Source: Hyphomicrobiales bacterium (GTDB taxonomy: Bacteria > Pseudomonadota > Alphaproteobacteria > Rhizobiales > Xanthobacteraceae). Taken from it: a DNA stretch of 10,714 nucleotides. The stretch is taken from assembly GCA_021730825.1 (NCBI GenBank), contig JAKFYO010000293.1:1-10714 (forward strand), given 5' to 3'. Each line of letters begins with the position of its first letter. Position 1 is the stretch's first letter. A model generated the notes under the pieces. The model was not told the DNA's origin. It did not search any database and was given only the letters and a program-made list of their open reading frames with translations. A program made the position numbers and the translations under genes. Shown in pieces: positions 6,694 to 10,714 of the stretch.

Positions 6694-7656
6694 ATGGCCG
6701 TCGTCATCGATACGCTGAAGAAGAACGCCCGGCCGCGCCATCCCGAGAAGGCGCACCGGGCGGATACTTCCTTTCTGCCGAAACCGGACTGGATCCGCGT
6801 GCGAGCGCCGGGTCCGGGCGCGTTCGGCGAAACGGCGCGTCTCGTGCGGGCCAACGGATTGCACACTGTATGCGAGGAAGCCTCGTGCCCGAACATCGGC
6901 GAGTGCTGGGCGCAAAAGCACGCGACGTTCTTGATTATGGGCGACACTTGCACGCGCGCCTGCTCGTTCTGTAACGTGAAGACAGGTCTGCCTGGCGCGC
7001 TGGACGCAGACGAGCCACAGAAAGTCGCGGAAGCAACCGCGAACCTCGGGCTTAAGCATGTCGTCGTAACTTCGGTTGACCGTGACGATCTGGCCGATGG
7101 TGGCGCTGATCATTTCGCGAAAGTCATTCGCGCAATTCGCGCGGCGACACCGGAAACCACAATCGAAGTGCTGACGCCTGATTTCCTGCGCAAGGATGGC
7201 GCGCTGGAAGTCGTTGTCGATGCAGCACCCGACGTCTTCAACCACAACCTGGAAACGGTGCCGTCGCTTTATCTGCCGGTTCGCCCCGGTGCGCGCTACT
7301 TCCACTCGCTGCGCATCTTGCAGCAAGTGAAGGAACTGAACCCGCGCATGTTCACGAAGTCCGGCATCATGGTCGGTCTCGGCGAAGAGCGAAACGAAGT
7401 CTTGCAGGTGATGGACGACCTGCGCTCGGCGGAAGTCGACTTCATCACCATCGGCCAGTATCTCCAGCCGAGCCGGAAGCATCATCCGGTTGCGCGCTAC
7501 GTGACGCCGGACGAATTCGAGAACTTTGCCTCAATCGCCCGCGCAAAAGGCTTCCTGATGGTGTCGTCGTCGCCGCTGACGCGCTCGTCGTATCACGCGG
7601 GCGACGATTTCATAAAGCTTCGCGCGGCCCGCGAGACCGCGCATAAGCGCGGCTGA
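6694..7656 (+). CDS. lipA: Lipoyl synthase
   Basis: This radical SAM enzyme inserts two sulfur atoms into octanoyl groups carried on lipoyl domains, giving the lipoyl cofactor used by PdhC. It acts in the cytoplasm. The protein is 320 residues long, a usual length. The auxiliary cluster motif CX4CX5C is at Cys60, Cys65 and Cys71 ([12 protein letters not shown]). The radical SAM motif CX3CX2C is at Cys86, Cys90 and Cys93 (CTRACSFC). The C-terminal RSSYHA motif (297-302) provides the serine ligand of the auxiliary cluster known for this family. I chose the ATG at 6694 because GGAG (6686-6689) precedes it and the family N-terminus fits. A longer in-frame start at 6643 would overlap the preceding gene. 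Its place downstream of lpdA groups cofactor synthesis with the enzyme complex that needs it. Confidence 0.97.
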   Translation: MAVVIDTLKKNARPRHPEKAHRADTSFLPKPDWIRVRAPGPGAFGETARLVRANGLHTVCEEASCPNIGECWAQKHATFLIMGDTCTRACSFCNVKTGLPGALDADEPQKVAEATANLGLKHVVVTSVDRDDLADGGADHFAKVIRAIRAATPETTIEVLTPDFLRKDGALEVVVDAAPDVFNHNLETVPSLYLPVRPGARYFHSLRILQQVKELNPRMFTKSGIMVGLGEERNEVLQVMDDLRSAEVDFITIGQYLQPSRKHHPVARYVTPDEFENFASIARAKGFLMVSSSPLTRSSYHAGDDFIKLRAARETAHKRG

Positions 7657-7661
7657 CTTCG

Positions 7662-8123
7662 ATGCATTCCTACCGCACCACGCGCCGTGTGAAGCACTCG
7701 GCGGCGAAGATGTTAGATCTTGTCGCCGACGTCGAGCGTTATCCTGAGTTCGTGCCGATGTGCGAGAGCCTGCATGTCCGAAAACGCAGCGGTGAGGCGG
7801 AAGGAGTCGAGATCGTCATCGCCGACATGACGGTCGCCTACAAAGTAATCCGCGAAACCTTTTCGAGCCGGGTCACCATCGATCGGCCGAAGCTCGCGGT
7901 CCTGGTCGAATATCTCGACGGGCCGTTCTCGCATCTGGAAAACCGTTGGCGCTTCCGCCCCGAAGGCGAGAAGTTATCGGAGGTCGATTTCTTCATCGCC
8001 TATGAGTTCAAGTCGAAGATGCTCGGGATGGTGATGGGGGCCTTGTTCGATTCCGCGTTCCGGCGCTTTGCCGAGGCCTTCGAGAAACGGGCGGATAAAA
8101 TCTATCGGGAACAGGCGGTTTAA
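7662..8123 (+). CDS. RatA/COQ10-type START-domain protein (SRPBCC superfamily)
   Basis: This 153-residue protein has the polyketide cyclase/START fold of the COQ10-RatA family. The N-terminus HSYRTTRRVKHSAAKMLDLV and the family motif DVERYPEFVPMC (about residues 23-34) are clear, and the C-terminal helix FRRFAEAFEKRADKIY closes the lipid-binding cavity in this fold. In mitochondria and in alphaproteobacteria such proteins bind ubiquinone and support respiration. The name RatA, a ribosome-association toxin, comes from E. coli, and database labels often use it for these genes. I favour a quinone-binding role here because the gene sits in a respiration-linked operon, but that is inference. It starts five bases after the lipA stop with no obvious ribosome binding site, which suggests translational coupling to lipA. 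Confidence 0.88.
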   Translation: MHSYRTTRRVKHSAAKMLDLVADVERYPEFVPMCESLHVRKRSGEAEGVEIVIADMTVAYKVIRETFSSRVTIDRPKLAVLVEYLDGPFSHLENRWRFRPEGEKLSEVDFFIAYEFKSKMLGMVMGALFDSAFRRFAEAFEKRADKIYREQAV

Positions 8124-8195
8124 GCCTCGTAAACGCAATTTAAGAGATTCCCGCTAAGCATCGCCGGGTCCATTTTGATCAGTCCCGCGAGCCGC

Positions 8196-10442
8196 ATGTC
8201 CGCCATTGAAGCCACAATAAGCCGCCAAGGCGGCCTGTCCCGCCTCTTTCGTCATGCTCCCGCGATCTTTGCGGTGACGCTGTTCGTGTCCGCGCTGCTG
8301 CTTTTTGCCGTGCAGCCGATGTTCACGAAAATGGTGCTGCCAAAGCTCGGCGGCGCTCCGGCGATCTGGTCGGTCGCGATGGTTTTCTTCCAGGCGGCGC
8401 TCTTGGCCGGCTACGCCTACGCGCATTGGCTGACGAAACTTCCGCCCCGGCATGGTGCGCTCATTCACCTCGGCCTGCTCGGTCTCGCAGCTTTGTCTCT
8501 GCCGCTCGGTATTGCCGGCGGCTTCGGTTCTCCGCCTTCGGAGAACATCGAGTTCTGGCTGCTCGCGCTGTTTGCCGTTTCGATCGGGCTGCCGTTTACG
8601 GCGTTGGCTGCGAGCGCGCCGCTCTTGCAGCGTTGGTTCGCATCGAGCGGGCATTCGCGCGCTTCAAATCCTTATGTGCTTTATGCGGCGTCAAATCTCG
8701 GCTCGTTCGCGGCACTGCTTACCTATCCGGTGCTGCTGGAGCCTTTACTAACCCTGCATCAGCAAACCGCAACGTGGGCCGCGGTGTTCGCGCTGCTTGC
8801 CATTCTGATCGCGCTTTGCGCTTTGGTCGTAGCCTCCGGAGTTGCAGCGAAGCCTGAGACGCGTGTTGCGATCGAGAAGCCGGCGCTTGGTTCGCGCCTT
8901 GCCTGGATTGCGCTTGCGGCTATTCCTGCGGGCCTTGTTGTCGCGGTCACCGCTTACATCAGCACGGATGTCGCGGCGGCGCCGTTTCTCTGGGTCGTTC
9001 CGCTTGCGCTTTATCTTCTGACTTTCGTCGCCGTGTTCAACGACAAGCCATGGATCTCGCACGCGACCGTCGCGCGTGTCGTTCCGTATCTGGTTGCGCC
9101 GCTCGCAATCAGCATGCTCGGAGGCGAGAAAGCATTCTGGGTTGTTACCATCGTCCTGCATCTGGTTGCGTTTTTTATCCTGACGCTGCTTTGCCACGGG
9201 GAGCTTTATCGTCTGCGGCCGGCGCCGGAACGTCTTACTGATTTTTATCTGGCGACATCGATTGGCGGGGTCGTCGGCGGTGTGTTTACCGGGCTGATCG
9301 CGCCGAATGTATTTTCGAGCACCACGGAGTACCCGATTCTGGTCGCGGCCGCGGTGCTTGCCTTACCGGGGGCATTCTCCAGCGGCGTGAGAAGCGCGTT
9401 GCGCGCAATGTCGTTGCCGTTAGCGCTGTCGTTTATCCTTCTCGTCGTTCATTACTTCGCGGAAGTTCGTATCCCGATCAGCTGGATGGTTGCATTCCAG
9501 GTGCCGCTGATTGCTCTCGCAGTAGGGATTCTTTTTTCCAAAGCCAATCCAGCGCGCATGTTCGGGTTGGTTGTGCTCGCGTTCGCGTTGAGCGGCCTGT
9601 GGCAGCCGGGGCAGGCGAGTGTCGAGACGACACGCAGTTTCTTCGGCGTGCATAAAGTTGCCGACTCTGCCGACGGCGCGTACCGGCTGCTGTTTCACGG
9701 CACCACGATCCACGGTGCGGACAAAATCAAAAATGCAGACGGCTCGCCTGTTACCGGTCGCGCCGAGCCGCTGACTTATTATTACCGCGGCGGACCGATC
9801 TCGGAGACGATTCTCGCGACGCGCGCCGCGCGCGGAAAGCTTACGAGTGTCGCCGCAGTCGGGTTAGGGACCGGCAGCCTTGCCTGCTATCGCGAACCCG
9901 GCGAGAGCTGGACATTTTTTGAGATCGATCCTGAAGTCGTGCGGTTAGCTCGCGATCCGCAGCGCTTTCGTTTTATCGCAAGCTGTGCGCCGGACATGCC
10001 GATCGTGCTAGGTGACGCGCGCCTCACACTTTCGGCCTCGGCAACGCAATATGACCTGATCGTGCTCGATGCATTTTCATCCGACGCGATCCCGGCGCAT
10101 CTGCTCACGCGCGAGGCGGTTGCGGGTTATCTCGCGCGCCTCAAGCCTAACGGCGTAATCGTGATGCATATCTCCAACCGCCATCTCGAATTGTCGAGGA
10201 TCGTGGCTGCCGTGGGAGCGAGCGAGGGTCTGGTGACGCTCGTTAAAACCGACATGTCGGCCAGGAAGCTCGTGAACGACTACAAATCGAATGCGGCCGT
10301 AGCTGCGCTCGCACGCAACTGGCAGGACCTGGCGGGGCTTTCGCGAATGCCGGGATGGCAGCCTGTCATGCCGGAAGGCGTGCAGCCATGGACCGACGAT
10401 TACTCGGATCTCATCAGCGCGCTGATCCGGAAAAAATTCTAA
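8196..10442 (+). CDS. Fused multi-pass membrane / spermidine synthase-like protein
   Basis: This 748-residue protein has an N-terminal membrane region and a C-terminal soluble Rossmann domain, the fused MFS/spermidine synthase family layout. The membrane part spans roughly residues 20-460 with many hydrophobic helices; [15 protein letters not shown] and the following [15 protein letters not shown] are the family's recognisable start. The soluble part carries VGLGTGSLA (555-563), EIDP (576-579), GDAR (606-609), [14 protein letters not shown] (625-638) and PWTDDYSDL (731-739), matching aminopropyltransferase-like folds. The canonical GGGDG of true spermidine synthases reads GLGTG here, so polyamine synthesis is uncertain. 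The start is ambiguous: ATG 8196 is preferred, while an in-frame TTG at 8175 would add seven residues, and neither has a strong ribosome binding site. By eye it uses more T-ending codons (ctt, gtt, ttt) than lipA or lpdA. It starts 72 bases after the RatA/COQ10-type gene. Confidence 0.85.
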   Translation: MSAIEATISRQGGLSRLFRHAPAIFAVTLFVSALLLFAVQPMFTKMVLPKLGGAPAIWSVAMVFFQAALLAGYAYAHWLTKLPPRHGALIHLGLLGLAALSLPLGIAGGFGSPPSENIEFWLLALFAVSIGLPFTALAASAPLLQRWFASSGHSRASNPYVLYAASNLGSFAALLTYPVLLEPLLTLHQQTATWAAVFALLAILIALCALVVASGVAAKPETRVAIEKPALGSRLAWIALAAIPAGLVVAVTAYISTDVAAAPFLWVVPLALYLLTFVAVFNDKPWISHATVARVVPYLVAPLAISMLGGEKAFWVVTIVLHLVAFFILTLLCHGELYRLRPAPERLTDFYLATSIGGVVGGVFTGLIAPNVFSSTTEYPILVAAAVLALPGAFSSGVRSALRAMSLPLALSFILLVVHYFAEVRIPISWMVAFQVPLIALAVGILFSKANPARMFGLVVLAFALSGLWQPGQASVETTRSFFGVHKVADSADGAYRLLFHGTTIHGADKIKNADGSPVTGRAEPLTYYYRGGPISETILATRAARGKLTSVAAVGLGTGSLACYREPGESWTFFEIDPEVVRLARDPQRFRFIASCAPDMPIVLGDARLTLSASATQYDLIVLDAFSSDAIPAHLLTREAVAGYLARLKPNGVIVMHISNRHLELSRIVAAVGASEGLVTLVKTDMSARKLVNDYKSNAAVAALARNWQDLAGLSRMPGWQPVMPEGVQPWTDDYSDLISALIRKKF

Positions 10443-10714
10443 GCCTGTATCGGCGCGCCCAGGAGTTCTTCGATCAAGGCAAAAGCCGCAATCACCGAGC
10501 GGCGGCGCACTTCATCGCGGCCGAGATCGCCGAAGCGGCACTCGCGCGCGTGAAATTTTCCTTCGCGGTTGGCGCAAGCCATGAAGACAAGCCCAACCGG
10601 TTTTTCAGGCGAGCCGCCGCCGGGTCCGGCAATTCCTGTAATTGAAACAGCGATACTGGTTCCGGCAGCATTCATCGCGCCTTGCGCCATCGCTTTCGCG
10701 CATTGCGCGCTGAC
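10439..10714 (-). CDS. cinA: CinA C-terminal/PncC-family nicotinamide-nucleotide amidohydrolase (5'-truncated)
   Basis: The last 91 or so residues of a CinA-family protein are visible; the gene enters from the right edge and ends at TAG 10439-10441. PncC-type enzymes deamidate nicotinamide mononucleotide and so recycle a by-product of NAD use. The signature [18 protein letters not shown] is clear, preceded by [20 protein letters not shown], which continues in frame to the window edge. That in-frame continuation shows the methionine at 10690 is internal rather than the start. The tail ([17 protein letters not shown]) matches the family's C-terminal helix. The visible part cannot show whether this is a stand-alone PncC domain of about 165 residues or a full CinA with the N-terminal MoCF-like domain. 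Its stop overlaps the stop of the convergent spermidine-synthase-like gene by four bases. Confidence 0.92.
   Translation of the reverse strand, partial: VSAQCAKAMAQGAMNAAGTSIAVSITGIAGPGGGSPEKPVGLVFMACANREGKFHARECRFGDLGRDEVRRRSVIAAFALIEELLGAPIQA

Noticed and set aside
6577..7485. 302-codon open frame on the - strand opposite lipA
   Set aside because: lipA has all its cluster cysteines and a ribosome binding site, while the antisense frame shows no family features.
8124..8195. Gap between the RatA/COQ10-type gene and the spermidine-synthase-like gene as a terminator or promoter
   Set aside because: I found no stem-loop with a T-run and no convincing -35/-10 pair, so no regulatory feature is claimed.

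Overview
The window looks like a chromosomal segment of an alphaproteobacterium, most likely Hyphomicrobiales (Bradyrhizobium/Rhodopseudomonas-like or Xanthobacteraceae-like). The grounds are the GC-rich sequence, tight operon packing, and the order pyruvate dehydrogenase E2 - E3 (lpdA) - GlsB-type small membrane protein - lipA - RatA/COQ10-type START protein - CinA-family gene, an arrangement I associate with that order. No rRNA, tRNA, CRISPR array, insertion sequence or phage gene is visible. The genus cannot be named from this sequence alone.

Layout. (1) 1-1095 (+): the 3' part of the pyruvate dehydrogenase E2 gene (pdhC), entering from the left edge. (2) 1131-1631 (+): an unrecognised 166-residue protein with one N-terminal membrane segment. 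(3) 1628-4756 (-): a two-gene TRAP-TAXI uptake cassette, with the periplasmic binding protein first (4756-3806) and a fused 4TM/12TM permease second (3748-1628). A perfect 11-bp hairpin lies between them. (4) 4757-4961: a 205-bp divergent intergenic region that should hold the promoters of the TAXI cassette and of lpdA. (5) 4962-8123 (+): lpdA, a three-helix GlsB/YeaQ-family protein, lipA and a RatA/COQ10-type protein, closely spaced and probably co-transcribed. (6) 8196-10442 (+): a large fused membrane/spermidine-synthase-like protein. (7) 10439-10714 (-): the C-terminal part of a CinA/PncC-family amidohydrolase running off the right edge.

How the genes fit together. The backbone is a 2-oxoacid dehydrogenase and lipoate module. 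PdhC carries lipoyl groups, LpdA reoxidises them, and LipA inserts the sulfurs that turn octanoyl into lipoyl. The TRAP-TAXI cassette lies in the opposite orientation between E2 and E3, so E2 and lpdA cannot share an uninterrupted transcript here. Both convergent gene pairs (ends at 1628-1631 and 10439-10442) overlap by four bases at their stop codons and have no room for an intergenic terminator.

I see no convincing new biological system. The points most worth a second look are the TAXI cassette inside the pdh-lpd region, the hairpin between its two genes, the unusual features of its permease, the fused spermidine-synthase-like gene, and the unknown membrane-anchored protein.
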